Below are positions 1 through 12,703 of a DNA stretch of 64,000 nt, one piece after another. Numbering within the stretch: the stretch's first letter is position 1; every line of letters begins with the position of its first letter. A program made the position numbers and the translations under genes. The notes under the pieces are model-generated. The model worked only from the letters and a program-made list of their open reading frames with translations. It was not told where the DNA came from and did no database searches. This DNA comes from Harmonia axyridis (taxonomy: Eukaryota > Arthropoda > Insecta > Coleoptera > Coccinellidae), in assembly GCF_914767665.1 (NCBI RefSeq), contig NC_059503.1:19034001-19098000 (forward strand), given 5' to 3'.

Positions 1-620
1 TTGTATGAGGACTGGCATTTCATTCCCCACGCCTCCATTATAATTTTTAACTGTTGTTCATCTGGGAGAGTTTTCCCCATTCTGCATGATACTATTTTCC
101 TCTATTTGATTTTATCTTTCTTAATTCTCTATTGTCGTGCACTTTAAGCGTCCCTATTGTCTTCTTCATTTGTTTGTTTACTCAATAGTTTTGATTTTCA
201 ATTCTTCTCTGATTTGTTGGTTACTAAAATATCATGGGGCTCCAACAGCTGTTTTGATTACTGTATTTAGTGTACTTTGTAACTGATCTTCCTTATTATC
301 TTTTGTATTATACCAGGTTACTCCTTCATACGTAATGGTATATAATTAGTATGAGCACTATTTTTAGTATCTTCAGCCTTTCTTTTTTGGTTTGAGTAGC
401 GGGTAGTCTCCCGTGCAATTGCTTTCCTTTTCTTCTGTTTTCTTTTATCTGTTTGCTAAAGTCATTCATCTAAATTACTCCCAGATATTTTGCTTCTTTT
501 TTCGATTCTTTGGTCAGATTTTCTATTTTGAAGTTTCCTGCTTTCTCTTTCATTACTGTTGTTCCTCTGAAGTAGATTGCGACTGTTTTCATCGTATTCA
601 CTTTGAATCTCAATAATGCG
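1..620 (-). pseudogene. Jockey-type LINE reverse transcriptase, C-terminal remnant
   Basis: Read on the minus strand, this is the end of a non-LTR retrotransposon polymerase. Near 620-470 the frame gives NTMKTVAIYF followed by EAKYLGVI, the region after the palm domain where LINEs have an N..KT block and a YLG block. After frameshifts the thumb-to-tail part follows: ITYEGVTWYNTK, then VIKTAVGAP and YFSNQQIREELKIKTIE near 250-180, matching the 'GAPWY.RN..I..DL.I' block of Jockey-clade elements. Stops and frame changes interrupt it, so it is dead. The catalytic palm (YADD) would lie upstream of 620 and is absent, so this is a fragment. Clade assignment is from motif memory; a frame-tolerant protein search would settle it. 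Confidence 0.6.
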
Positions 621-2635
621 ACAAGAAATTTGCTTTGAATGAAGAACCTATGTATACCCTTTGTCTTACCGAATTGGTGCTACCAGCTGAAGGCAATATA
701 TGAGCATTCTATAGGTCTAAAATCGAACCAGAACAATTTTTTCCTGAGGAGTGAGAATGTATGAAGAACAAAATTGAAAGTAGGTATACATTGGTAATAT
801 TTATTACTGAGTACAATTGTTTCTTCATTACTGCCATCGTTTCAAAATTTCAAAACAACAACAAAAATATGTTAAGAAAATATTTCTCATGCTGTCTACA
901 AAAGGAAAATGTTCAACACTTTCTAGATAAAATGTATTTTATGAAAATTCTGATAGGTACGTTTTCAGAAGTTGAATTATAACAAGAATTGCCATTTATG
1001 TCATCGAAATGTTTCCTTACTAGGTAGTTTTTCACCTTCCGTTTCCGTATATTCCCTGATTGAAATTCAATATCGGCGGTCTATTGATTCTCATAACATC
1101 TCATTTGGCAACAAACAAGAAAGGTGATCGTATTGAACGACTTAATGATACTCCAGCACGAACATGTTGGCAATTAATGGAATAAAATTAGGCTCAAGCT
1201 ATATTGCTGCTGAAGTAGATATTTCAATACATTTGTGATTGGATAGTTTCTGTGGATTGCTAATTCAATTCTTTCGAATATTTCTCTTTGATGAAAAATT
1301 CATTGATGGAATTGAATGAGATATATTGTTATAAGAATACGTGGACCTTGAAATCCAATGACATAAAGGATACATTTAATGGTTTCCGTCGTCACTTCAC
1401 GTAAATTATTCTGTAGACCACTAAGGATGAAGTGACTACACTCTTCTGAGTGACTACTACTTATTCATTGAAAATATCTATCCATGTATAGAGTATCAAG
1501 TTTGAGAGGCGAAAAATCTAGGAGTTATGTGAGTAACAATCCTTGTCACGCCGCTAATTATCTTGAAAATGAATATCATATTCGAAATCCTATTTCAATT
1601 TGTAGAAAAAATTTTTTTTCCAATTTTCTCAAAAATAGGCTCCATAACAAACCTGGCAATTGGGAAAAATTTATAGATTTAATTTTCTCTTGTCAAACTT
1701 GAAAGCCCTGTAATTTGTAATTGAAATATTTCTCGTTCATTAAACAAATTCATATTATTCTTGCATTTCCAGTATTCTAAACTGGACCACTTTGTCCACT
1801 TTTTTTTATTGAATTGGTTCGCAGAACACAATAACTATTTTAGGATAAAATAATATTTGTTTGAACATGGAATAATCCATGTTCAGACGTTTCAATACGA
1901 ATAAATTCTGTGTTAACAATAAATGTATAAATAAATAAAACATTGTTTGCGATTTTTAAGAGTTATCATGAGATTCATTTTCCTCAAATAACTAGGTGAT
2001 TCAAAGTGAATGTCTAAACTCGAAAAGATAGTGTATGCTTGAAACCCGACACTCCAGTAGATATTCCTTCAGAAACGAAAAATAGGTTTCCTTCTAACCC
2101 CATCTTCTTGGAACATTAGTATCAGTAACCGAATTCCTCCTATTACATAAATTACAAAAGCACAGGCAAAATCGAATAGCGAAACTTCCATTGGATTGAA
2201 ACAATTTGTCGTTCGTTCAATGATTCAATAAATTGCGCTTAAGACGGAAAATTCGTTTCAGCAACATTGAGTTTCATTCGTTTAAACATCGAAATTTCGG
2301 ATCATTTGGTTCCTACGTGTTTCTGTTCCCATTATAGTCCGGCGAAATGGAATAATTGAATGCACCACTTTTTCGCGAATATGCCCATTCATGTGGATTT
2401 CTCTTCAAGCATTTGGCATCGTTCGGAATGTGTGCAATTAAAAAAAGAACAGAACTTCCCTCTGAAATGATAAAGGATATAAGGTGTACAACTTTGTTTC
2501 TGCCGTGTTGCAATAGTGGCAGTTGAAATAAATAGATCGTAGATATCATACAACAAGCTTAGGTATTTGTAAACATAACGACATCAAAATATCAATCAAT
2601 TTGTGTCTGCCTTGTAAAGTTATTCTCGATTGAAC
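621..2635. other. AT-rich stretch, no gene recognised
   Basis: Only short open frames without recognisable motifs. No long direct or inverted repeats were noticed. Mostly AT-rich unique sequence. Confidence 0.5.
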
Positions 2636-2671
2636 ATGTCAGGTTACGAACCAAACTCTCGTCATTAGCGG

Positions 2672-3155
2672 GAGATTTTAATTTTCCACGAAATCTGCGG
2701 CTGAGCCTCATCGAATGCTCTCAAATACCTATGGTGATGCCACTATTAGTGAAAGAACTTGCCGAGAGTAAATTCAACGCTTCAAGAACGATGATTTCGA
2801 CGACCAGAAAGGAATAAGGTTTTCGAAGATGCAGAATTGAAGGCATTACTTGCTCAAGATTTGTGTCAAACGCAACAAGAATTCGCAGGATCGTTGGGAG
2901 TGACTCAACAAGCCATTTCAAAACGCCTGAAAGTCATGGGAATGATTCAGAAACAAGGAAATTGGGTGCCGTACAAGTTGAAGCCGAGAGATGCTGAACG
3001 ACGTTTTTTTGCTTGTGAAGAGCTGCTTGCAAGGCAAAAACGAAAAGGTTTTCTGAATCGCATTATGACTGGAGACGACAAATAGGTTCATTACGATAAT
3101 CCCAAGCGCAGAAAATTATTGTAATATCTCGGCCATGCTTTCACGTCGACGGCCA
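2672..3155 (+). pseudogene. mariner transposase, N-terminal fragment
   Basis: The frame SAAEPHRMLSNTYGDATISE (about 2693-2755), a lost segment, then LCQTQQEFAGSLGVTQQAIS, followed by KRLKVMGMIQKQGNW and VPYKLKPRDAERR, are the paired helix-turn-helix DNA-binding region and linker of a mariner transposase. The best open stretch is 2837-3085. It runs to the first catalytic block, read as TGDDK followed by an in-frame stop where mariners have TGDEKWV, and then VHYDNPKRRK near 3090-3115. After a GHAFTSTAN remnant (about 3132-3155) similarity ends, so the D,D catalytic remainder is missing. Stops and small deletions show it is non-functional. Other fragments of the same lineage lie at 48.7 kb and 63.1 kb. 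Confidence 0.85.
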
Positions 3156-3159
3156 ATTA

Positions 3160-6100
3160 TTAATTCCTCTTATATTGTAGAATGGAATTAAAATCGTCAA
3201 ATGAATAGGTATATGTGAAAAAAAACTAATATTGAATACCGGGCAGAAATTTCTTCAAATAATTATCGCTTTTCTATGTTCACAGACTGAAAAAATATTT
3301 CGAATACTTTTCTGAAGTTTGTCTAAAAGAAAAATTTCGTTGAAAATTTTTCAAATAATTGTTTTTACGAAACAATCTACTCAAAGAATAACTACTGACT
3401 CGTCAGTTGGAAGTGAAACAATATCTTCGCAACTGGTTGACATTGAAATACCGAGATCAAAAACAGTCTCGAAAACAGCCAATAAAAACATGCCTTATAT
3501 CTTGAGTATAGGACAGAAAAGGCAATGACAGGACAAAAGCTTTCTACGTGCTTATTACACGTGACGCGTCAAACACCCTCGTAAAGGCCGATATATCCGA
3601 GCTCTGATGCGGAAACTTTTGTCTCGGTCAGTTTGCAACCCCATCTCATTGAGAGAGGAAAACAACGCAACACAGTGTGTGAGGTTCAATCGGGGTAGAT
3701 TTCTCTTTTACTGAAATATAACACGTTTACCACATCTCCTGTTACTTCTATAATAGAACATTGATACTTTGGTTATGGTTGGTGTCGATGAATCTTTTTG
3801 TTCAAATCAGATTCAGTGCGAAATTACAGTCAAAAAATTTTTTTGGGAAATAACAGGAATTCTAGTTCACATCTCAAAACATAATTTTGACAAAAATATC
3901 GATTAGTTCCTGATCAGTAGACAATGATCAGTCTCTGGGATATTCTGTGAATGTAGTTCAAAAGATAAGATAACAGATTTTTCTTATTTGCTAAAGTGAA
4001 GATAGCTTTGTGATCACATTTGGGATGAGATGTTTCAAAACTTTCGTTTGCAAAATTTATATCAGATCATTTAGAATGAATCTGGTTTCGTGTATCTGCA
4101 ACTTTTTTTTCGAGTCTCAACTTCACTTTCAGAATAATGAAAACATTATTCTTCAAGAACAATCATAAAGTAAATTTGTAAAAAAAAGCTGGAATGAATG
4201 TGTCTCTGTTAATAAATACTCGAATCGATGTTTTTTTGAATAAACAATCAATAACTATTACGTGTTGAAAATGAAGATACTGAATGTTGCATATTTCAAA
4301 AAATAGATCGGATAAATAAAATCTCAAGGATATTTTAGATTCTACACCCAAAACTTAAGCAGAAATCGTTTGAAATTTTCAGCACCAAAAAGTCTGTGGT
4401 GGGCCTGTGTGATATTATTCAATATCGAGATCATTGCTACTGCATGTCTCTAATAAAATATATATTCTTTATATAAATGACTCTTTATGTTACACAGGCG
4501 ATATTTGTTCTAAAAATGACCCACAAAGGCCCATATTCTTGTGAAATCCTTATTTCTCAGGTTTCTCAAGAGTTTCACCTTAAAAACTGGAATAATGAAA
4601 GAAATGGATGGTAATTTTCTGCTTGTATCCGAACGATTATTTTCAATACTCAGTATTGAAAACAAACCAATCGGAAACATCCTTGAATCCTCTCCTGAGA
4701 AGTGTAACATACTGATTTAATATAAGATATCCCTTTTCCGTGAACATTCGGGAATTCACTTCAGCAACTCCCAAAGCATTTCTTTCAAAATTTCCCTACG
4801 GTTTCTGTTCGGATAATATTTCCAGTTTCGAGTTTCTTTTCGTCGTTTCTATTAAGTTCGGCAAGTTCATAATTTATGCATGCCTCTTCAGTTTGTATAT
4901 GATAAAAAAAACATGACACGTTTGAAGTTGCTCGGAAAGTGTTTCGACAGCTTATGTATCATTTTACTGAAGTGATGAAATAGGGCAAATAATAAATATT
5001 TGAAATACTGCATCGCTAATAATCCCATTTTGCTTTTTGTCAATAAACGATGTACTTCTTCCTAGAGCCTTTACAAAACTATATATAATATATATAACCT
5101 TACTGTTCATAAACATAAATTTTCCTGATAAAAAAGCCGGTGATCTTCTTCTGCTTGAAACTATTAAACACGCGTTTGTCAATTATATTTTCGTAAGTTA
5201 TATCATACGGGCCTCTTATTTTTCCGAAAAAATTCGTTGCTAAATAATATTTTTACAAGAAGCATGAGTGCTGGTGGTAACATAAATTTGAGTCGAAGAC
5301 AAGAGTTTTTGCACATGCATGAATGCTTTTCGTTAAAAAAATATTACTTTGAATTGTGTTTTTCCAATTTTTCTCATGAAGAATAATATGAATGATTAGT
5401 ATTTGAAAAGAGACTGTTTCATGAGACCATAGTTATTTGTTATCAAAAGTTTTGAAATTTTCATGACAACGGCTGTCAAGTGTTGCCGCTGTTAACTCGT
5501 ATAAACTGCTGACAGGTGGTGTCATACCGTTTTTTCATCTAGAAACCATTTGTTATTTGAAATTGCGCGTTTATGGTGGAAACTGAGACTATAGAAATAG
5601 TGTATGGAAATAACCAAATGAAATACACTTTATTAAATTTGAACCATTCAGCGACACGTTGCGGCGAGGATTTTAATTAACTACTGAATTCGAGCTATAG
5701 AGATAGTAAAACATAACCGTAAAATAATTTCGAGTAATCTATGGTTATTTTTTCGATTTAGACAGGTTTTTTCAATGGGATTGAAAATAATTCGAGTTAT
5801 AGAGCATTTAGAGTTTAGGAGTTTCGAGTTGACGAGAGTGAACTATATAAGATAGGGATTCAGGTGATGCAAAAGAAGTTTTATACTACGATCCAAAATT
5901 TGCATAACAAATTTGTTTTCCAATTTAGTTAGATTAGTGCCGCTCGAATGTCTATCGAAAATGATCCTAATCACTAAAAATGGCCCCTTCATATTCAAAT
6001 ATTTTCCTTCATCGTCGAAGTGGTAACGACGTCTAATTAAAAAACATTCATATTTCAATTCGAAAATTACAAAAATATCCGTCGGTGTCCATTCGAGGAT

Positions 6101-7290
6101 TTGCATCGGGTTCTTCGCAAACGTTTCGAAGTTGTGACCCAGAAAGCAAAAAATAAATTCTCACAACCAGGGCTTATGAATAAAACGGGTGTGATTTGAA
6201 TGCATAATTTTCAATTATGTGACGACTGCATGCCGTCTTTTCATCCTACCTTTTCCTCAGATGTTTATTCATTGCCAAAATGGGAATTCGGTCTCTATAG
6301 AGGAGTTTCTGCTATTTTCATGCTTAAACCGTTTTCATTTTATTTTAGATATCTTGACATTATCATGCATTATCCCATCCTTAAATCCGACTTGCCTCCA
6401 TTTAAAACGGAAGGCCCCTCTTTTTTATTGAAAGCGCAGTCAGATGGGGAATTACATTCAAGTCGAAATTAAAATATCTCCATTGTGTGAGCTCGGAATG
6501 TTGATTCAGATCCGTGTAGAAAAAACGAATATTTCCAGAAGATCTTTTCTCGGAGATTCGAGAACAGTTTTCTGTATTTTTCACGCCATTCATTATACGT
6601 ACTCGAAATGAGTCTCTCTAATGAATTGAAGTCTATAAATTATCATTATAAAGATTACGATGTGATTTTATTCTCGAAAGATTAAGGTTTTAGATCAGAT
6701 TAATCATTCTGCTGATTTCTAAAAACTACTCATATCTGAAATTTGATTCAGTGAGAAGATTTTATTCAGTATACTGATTGATTCATTATTGATTCTCGAG
6801 CAAACCGAAAAATGACAACTGTGGATAGCTAATAATAAAAAACAGCCATATGGTTATTCACCTAGTTTTCTAAAATTTATAAAATTATTCGTTGTACTAA
6901 ACTGTTTCAACTATAGATGCTTCTGACAGAAAATCTTATTTGGACCAACATCTAACATAATACAATATAAATATTTTGAAAAAATGCCTCGTACACCATA
7001 TTTCGCTATAGTTTCTTTTTTTCAGATTCAAACGCAGTTTCATCTCAAAATTATCAATTTGGTACTATGCTTTTGTACTTCCGACTGATAATCAATAGTT
7101 GAAATTGAAATGTTGAATACCATTGTTTTCTTCATTAACTGTAGCCACCACTAGAAATTGAAGGCAGTACGTCGTTTTATTATTCGAAATAATCAATCAA
7201 TATGAGAAATCAAAAATCTCAATTTCATTCAGCTGACGTAAGACAAGTGGAAAAAACCAGTATATTTTCAGAGAAATCAATGGATATTTC
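3160..7290. other. mostly unique AT-rich DNA; a less AT-rich patch near 3540-3750
   Basis: No coding region recognised. The patch at about 3540-3750 is more complex than its surroundings and includes CACGTG next to ACGCGTC. The rest is AT-rich with short unconvincing frames. A block at 5440-5540 has a repetitive-looking 'ctgtcaagtgttgccgctg' context, but no second copy was seen in the window. Confidence 0.4.
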
Positions 7291-7304
7291 AATATAAAGA
7301 GAAA

Positions 7305-7930
7305 TGTATGTCATAAGCGATAAAAAACGATAATCGCCAAATGGCAGTCACAACTACGGTTGTAGAACCATATTTTTCTAATGAAATTTTTCATGATCAA
7401 TTCGATCATTCGCGGCTGTAGTTTATGAATTATTTCTCGAATTCCATTTTTAAGGGCTTGAATCGATTGTGGAGCATTGGTATAGACGTTATCTTTCACA
7501 TGGGTTCAAAGAAAAAAATCTGAGGTTTAAAATCATCTCAGTGTCCAGCTTTTAAAAAAATAACATGGTCAAGACTTTTCTTGCCAAATTTGTATAGCAC
7601 GTAGCGTTTTCTTGAGAATAAACGTCGTCCAGATCGATATCTGAAACAGTAGGTACACCGAAAGAGCTGTACCAACGTCATTTTTGATAAGTAATGCCCA
7701 ATTCTACCATCAGCCCAAAAACCACATCAAACATCACTAACTGTTAAGGTTAAGAGTAGCTATAGCTAATCTTCGCCTTTTCAGGGCAAATGTATGTTGA
7801 ATAAAGTCGATTCATTATTATTTTAACTTGTCTCAATAGGTCAAATTTTTCTACCAAATGCACTATCGCTGACTGAGAAGGTGTTTCACGACGACCCAAA
7901 AGTGCTAAGTTTTTGTTACCTACATTTTGC
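7305..7930 (-). pseudogene. mariner-like transposase remnant, internally deleted
   Basis: Minus-strand reading gives FWVVVKHLLSQR with a KNLTY context near 7920-7850 (the FGRREVPSRQAIV helix-turn-helix part). Then comes DIDLDDVYSQENATCYT near 7640-7590, where the family has DVDDVYFQQDGATCHT around the second catalytic Asp. Last is the C-terminal DNVYTNAPQSIQALKNGIRE, followed by LQPRMIELIMKNFIRKIW (7499-7311). The central catalytic core and the WPPRSCDLTP block are deleted or scrambled, and the second catalytic Asp appears lost. It belongs to the same group as the copies at 10.5, 53.6 and 58.0 kb. Termini were not resolved. Confidence 0.7.
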
Positions 7931-8512
7931 TTAGTGTGATTGCGAAATTTTCACTACTTGTATACTATAGTTTAACAATCCGTCGTTAAAGGGTGTATCG
8001 TTTTAAGTAATGACATAATTATGAAGTAATGAATAAAATTCAGCTTATTCATATTATGAGAATATGACTACGTATAAATTCTGCATTCAACTACCGATTT
8101 TTCTGCAACAAATTGTGGAGATAATTCATGCCTTTTTCGTTATGACTTTGCAGAGAATAGATGTTCATCAATCATTATTACCTTTAGAGCTTTTAACCAT
8201 AAATATCTTTTCAATCTTTCATGTTCGATTTACACGTTAAATCATCCTTCTAGTGGCGATTCTGAATTATTATTATGAATGACCTGCTCTGGCAGCCCAG
8301 TGCCGTATATCGTCTGAACAGGAATACTGAGCTTGATATATTTCGACAACGTATTTTATAATTTAACGCAACCTGATAGCAGTAAGATCGAACGGTCGTA
8401 TAAAGAAGTCACGTTGATGGATATGAAAACTGACATTTTACTATAAAACCTACACTAAATGTTTTCAGACGCAGATTTAATAGTTTGAGGTCAGTATTTT
8501 AGGTAAATTCTA

Positions 8513-9874
8513 ACTGAAAAAGAAACTGCAACATCCAGAAGGAGCTGTTTTAATTTTACATTTATTTTGGTAAAACATAGATAGCATAACAAAGAGTGAA
8601 TGATTGAAATTTGGAGGAAAAAACGAAAGGTTTATAAAGTTTTTTAATAAATTCGTTAATAATGTGTTTATCTACCGCGATTATCTATACACTCCCCAAC
8701 ACGTTCCGCCATTGATGCAATAAGGTAGTCCATTTCTTCTGTACTTCATGTCTCTGAGTCCGTGGGGGCTGGAGTAAATTTACAAGCCTCCTACCCATGA
8801 TGTCCCAAACATGCTCTATGGGCGAAAGATAGGGGGATCTGGGCGGACATGGCAGAAGATTCACATGGATCGCTTCGAAAAAGTTTGAACTAACTGAGGC
8901 AATATGAGGTCAGGCATTATCTCGCTCTGAAATATTGGATTATCGAGCCGGTTAAGGGAGAACATATCGCTCCACTATTTTTTGAAGGTGACGCAGCGCT
9001 GTCATGTTACCTCAATTAAGAATGAAGGTGACCTAGTTGCATGTGCAATAGCACCCCATACCATAACGCCCACTGCCCGGTGTAGATGACGCACAAAATC
9101 AAACTGAGGTTCACGTCTTTCTCCCGACATCGTCAGACCCTTCTTCAGTCATCATTTGCATCCAGGGAGATTCGGGATTCATCAGAAAAGACGACCTGAT
9201 GCCATTGCAATTCCAATGTTGACGTTCTTTGCATCACTCTAATCATTGCCGGCGATACTCAACCACCAGAGTTAACACAAGATGGGGTCGATAATGCTGC
9301 AGTCCAAAAGACCTTATCCGGCTGTAAACCGTTCGGACAGTTACAGGATGGCCTTGTTCTCCTAACCACTCATCAGCCAAAGATCGAGTTGTCGCAAATC
9401 TTAGGTCTTGGCGTCGATCTTGAACTTCATTTGTGCCCCTTCGACGTCCGGTGCCTACTTTTATTCGATTTTGGGTATAATCAAACCACGCTTGTCAACA
9501 TCTCATAACAGTAGTTGGATTTTTGTTCGTACGGTCAGCAATTTCTCGGAATGACAACCCCGCCTCTCGTAGACCAATAATTTGACCTCTTTCAAATTCA
9601 CTTAGTTGGCAATATATTCCGCGTAAACGTGCTCTGGGCACTTTAATTACAACTAAACACGACTTTGGATCTCTTGGTTTGTTGTAACATTCAAAACTTG
9701 CAAAAAACGACTTCAATATTTAAGTAACAATAATGGTTTACAAAAAAAAACCTTCAAGATCTTTTCTGCAAATTCAATCATTTACTCCTTGCTATACTAT
9801 CTATATTTTACACAAAAAAAGATAATAATAAAATTTAAACAGCTCCTTTGGGGTGTTGCAGTATCTTTGTCAGT
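8513..9874 (-). mobile_element. Tc1-like DNA transposon with long terminal inverted repeats
   Basis: The ends are long inverted repeats. The left end starts ACTGAAAAAGAAACTGCAAC and the reverse complement of the right end starts ACTGACAAAGATACTGCAAC. Both continue through GGAGCTGTTT, an AT tract, ATAGATAG and AATGATTGAA for roughly 110-130 bp. The element is flanked by TA (8511-8512 and 9875-9876), the target duplication expected for Tc1/mariner. Its length is 1362 bp. It encodes a degenerate transposase on the minus strand (separate entry). A related, more damaged copy lies at 39.75-41.05 kb. Confidence 0.85.
8655..9641 (-). pseudogene. Tc1-like transposase (degenerate)
   Basis: The minus-strand product begins at the family's MPRARLRG block, but the expected ATG is GTG at 9641. 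QLSEFERGQIIGLREAGLSF and REIADRTNKNPTTVMRC follow, the N-terminal helix-turn-helix of Tc1-type transposases that binds the inverted repeats. A TGA then replaces the codon after MRC, and RRRGTNEVQDR follows in frame. Later pieces include PESPWMQ (first Asp region), SPIEHVWD-type remnants read as LSFAHRACLGHHG around 8830-8800, and a C-terminal EEMDYLIASMAERVGECIDN near 8735-8680. Several stops and frameshifts make it inactive. Identification rests on these ordered motifs plus the flanking inverted repeats. Confidence 0.8.
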
Positions 9875-10488
9875 TAGTATATAATTCTAACCTAATTGAT
9901 AGTCTGAAATAAGTCAAGAAAATGCAGAAAAGTTCTCATAGAAACTAAATCGATAAGGTAGTTGGAAGGTTGGTGGAAGTATCATGGCAAAAAGGTTAAT
10001 TGAAAGAACGAAACTGGAATTTCATACCAACCGAACACGTTAACCTTCTATGCAAATGATACAGGCATGAGCATAAAGAATGGAAATGAGGTTTTATTCG
10101 AAAAACCAAATCGAGTTGGAACGAATAGCAAAAACTCGGCAATGAGCAGATTCCATCAAATGATAGACAGTAAGAGTGAAAGGCAGAAAAATGAGTAGGC
10201 GAGGTTCAGTTGACTTTGAAAATGAATTCATGAATGATACACACATAAGATTCAGATATTATGCTAAACAATCAAATGATGGTTCATGATTTAAATTTTA
10301 ATTTCAACTGGTTTCAATTTTATTTATACTGTGCTGATTCTGACTGACATACAAACGGAATCACCACATTTATTAACGAATTATACAGAAATATTAAAAT
10401 TTTTCACCTCACATGAAAGTTCAGTCTAGTAAATCCAGAACATCTTCGTTGCTTCCTAGCACATACCTGATGTATTTATTAATAACCT

Positions 10489-11290
10489 GTTATACGAAAG
10501 GGTTATTCATCGTATTGACATTATTGAAATTTATTATAAAAATGGTGAAAATTTTGCAGTTACACTTCGCACAACTAAAACACTTTTCAGTCGTCGTGAA
10601 GTACCTTCCTGGCAGGCAATAGTGAAATTGGTGGAAAATTAGAGATTTTGGGACAAATTAGTGATATGAAGGAACAACATTGAGTGCGTCGCTCAAGAAC
10701 AACTGAGAACATTACTGCTGTAGCTTGTAGTGTTGACGAAAAACCCAGGTTTGTGGATTCCTCATTGCTTTTGAGAATAAGGCATTCCACAAATGGAATA
10801 ACACCGTATTTTGGCATAAAGACTTGGGTTTCAAGGCTTCTAAAGCTCAGTTAATACAGGAATTCAAGACTATTACTTGCAACGGCGTATGTTCGCTGAT
10901 TGTGTCCTTGAAATGCATCAAAATGATCCTGATTTTAATCGAAAAATCATCCCTAGTGATGAGGCTTATTTTCACCTAGCAGGGTATATTAAAAAGCAGT
11001 ATTGTCGCTTTTGGGGCTCGGAAAATTGAAGAATAATAGTTGAAACTGCTCTTCATTCTCCACGTGTCGTGTTTCCTTGTCGTGTTCTTGGTCACCGAGA
11101 TCTTGTGATTCAACACCTTTAAAGTCTATATCGATGCCCCACAATCGATTCAGAACCATGAAGATGGAATTCTTGAAATGGTCGAGGACATACAGTCGAA
11201 AATGTGAAAATGAATTATGGAAAATTCCTTGAAAAGCATATGGCACTACAACCGTAACCGTGGCGACCGTATGGCTTCTTAACAATAAAC
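10489..11290 (+). pseudogene. mariner-like transposase with internal deletion
   Basis: The reading starts RVIHRIDIIEIYYKNGENFA (about 10499), continues LFSRREVPSWQAIVKLVE, then RTTENITAVACSVDE, a damaged HTH2, and LQRRMFADC-type residues near 10870. The clearest part is DFNRKIIPSDEAYFHLAGY followed by KKQYCRFWGSEN at 10931-11028. SDEA carries the first catalytic Asp. After that the sequence jumps to WSPRSCDSTPL near 11090-11125, the C-terminal catalytic block, so the second Asp segment is deleted. A last piece (CENELWKIP, 11199-11228) matches the family's CENVIENF end. Several frame changes are needed. The group is the one also found at 7.3, 53.6 and 58.0 kb. Confidence 0.8.
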
Positions 11291-11294
11291 TGAA

Positions 11295-12695
11295 TATTTA
11301 TTGATTAGTTTTAAAAGAAATTCTTTTTTTTTTCACCAAAATGAAACCTTTTTTGGGAAAACCCTTCGAGTCAGAAACGGAAATCGATCCCCTACTTAAT
11401 ATATGGCCAGATGTATAAATGGAAAGATAACGTACCTTCAATATTCAACTATAACTGAAGGGTTTTTGTTTTATGTCAGTCAATATTCGCCTTTCAACTG
11501 AAAATTCCAAAATAAAGAGATTAAGATTCTATTCCCGAAACTTAAAACTTTTAATTGAGCAAAAATATTCGCTCCAGTTATCTCTATATTTCCACTGGAA
11601 ATAATGAAACGAAGATAAGACAAATCTCTGAAGAACTTTTTAATAGATTGGTCTCAAACACAGAAAAAAAAAATTCGAGTATTTCGGTACCAATGCCTGA
11701 AATAACTAACAAGGGTCGTAAGGAGATATCCAATAAGTAAATGGAAACGGAACTCACAAAACATCAAAACAAACTTCACTGATCCATTCCTATGAAGTTC
11801 CTGGGAGTTGTTGCTCTTGTTAAGGTGATGAATTGTAAAGATATAGCAGCACCGACGAAAACATCGTGAGCATCCTGCATTACCTTACCGTGAACTCTCT
11901 CCACAGGAATTCTCTATGCACGCGAAACTTCCCAACTTAATTAATTATTTGATTTACATATTTCCACCTTTCATTCGGAACTGAAAATAAACTTCCGCTG
12001 GCTGAAATGTTGCCTTTATATGGCGGTGCTTTCATAATGGTAACCACGTGTGTATTTGTATGTTTGATGTTATTTTTCTAATTAACATTTTGCTCTGTTG
12101 TGTTCCGTGGAAGTATTTTTGGAATTCATATCCATACGTGCAAGCTGGATTCGTAGATACATAAGGAATATTCCGTATGAGAATTATATTTAGAACTATG
12201 TATTGTGAAAGTATATGAATAATCAGGGTTTATAAATTTCTGAAAAAGTTCTGTTTTTTTCTTAATTTTCAGTGGAATTTATTAAATGAATTCTTAGATA
12301 AATTGAATCACTAACGTTATCATAAATTGAATTTAGATCCATCTGAAGTAGAAAATTACGACAGCTAAGCGAGAAGAAACCGTTAGTGGTAAAATATACA
12401 GGTTTATTCAGTTAGTAATCTCGAAAAGGATACGTCTCACAGAGTTTCGAATGTTTCGAAAAAAAAATTGATGGTTTTGAAGGAGAAGTAAACTTATGCT
12501 ACAACCTCTTCCATTTCCTTCAAACTTATTGGCGGATGGGGGTCAACTGTGAAATTTTAAATGAGTTCCATTTTTCATAGCAGATCTGTATTGTACGGCA
12601 AATAACTAATACAAAATTTTTTTACGAACACTGAAAACGAACTGTTCAGCAGAAAACAGCATTGTTATATATATTGTTTTTCCTTTGTATATATA
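11295..12695. other. no gene recognised
   Basis: AT-rich unique DNA. The region 12400-12550 (TTTCGAATGTTTCGAA context) resembles dispersed insect repeat sequence, but no second copy was recognised here. Confidence 0.4.
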
Positions 12696-12703
12696 AGTAT
12701 TAG

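Noticed and set aside
413..616. Phe-rich 67-codon plus-strand frame
   Set aside because: It is the shadow of the minus-strand reverse transcriptase remnant (NTMKTVAIYF, EAKYLGVI).
10989..11285. 98-codon minus-strand frame
   Set aside because: It is the reverse shadow of the plus-strand mariner-like transposase remnant, whose motifs (GSEN, SPRSCD) are on the other strand.
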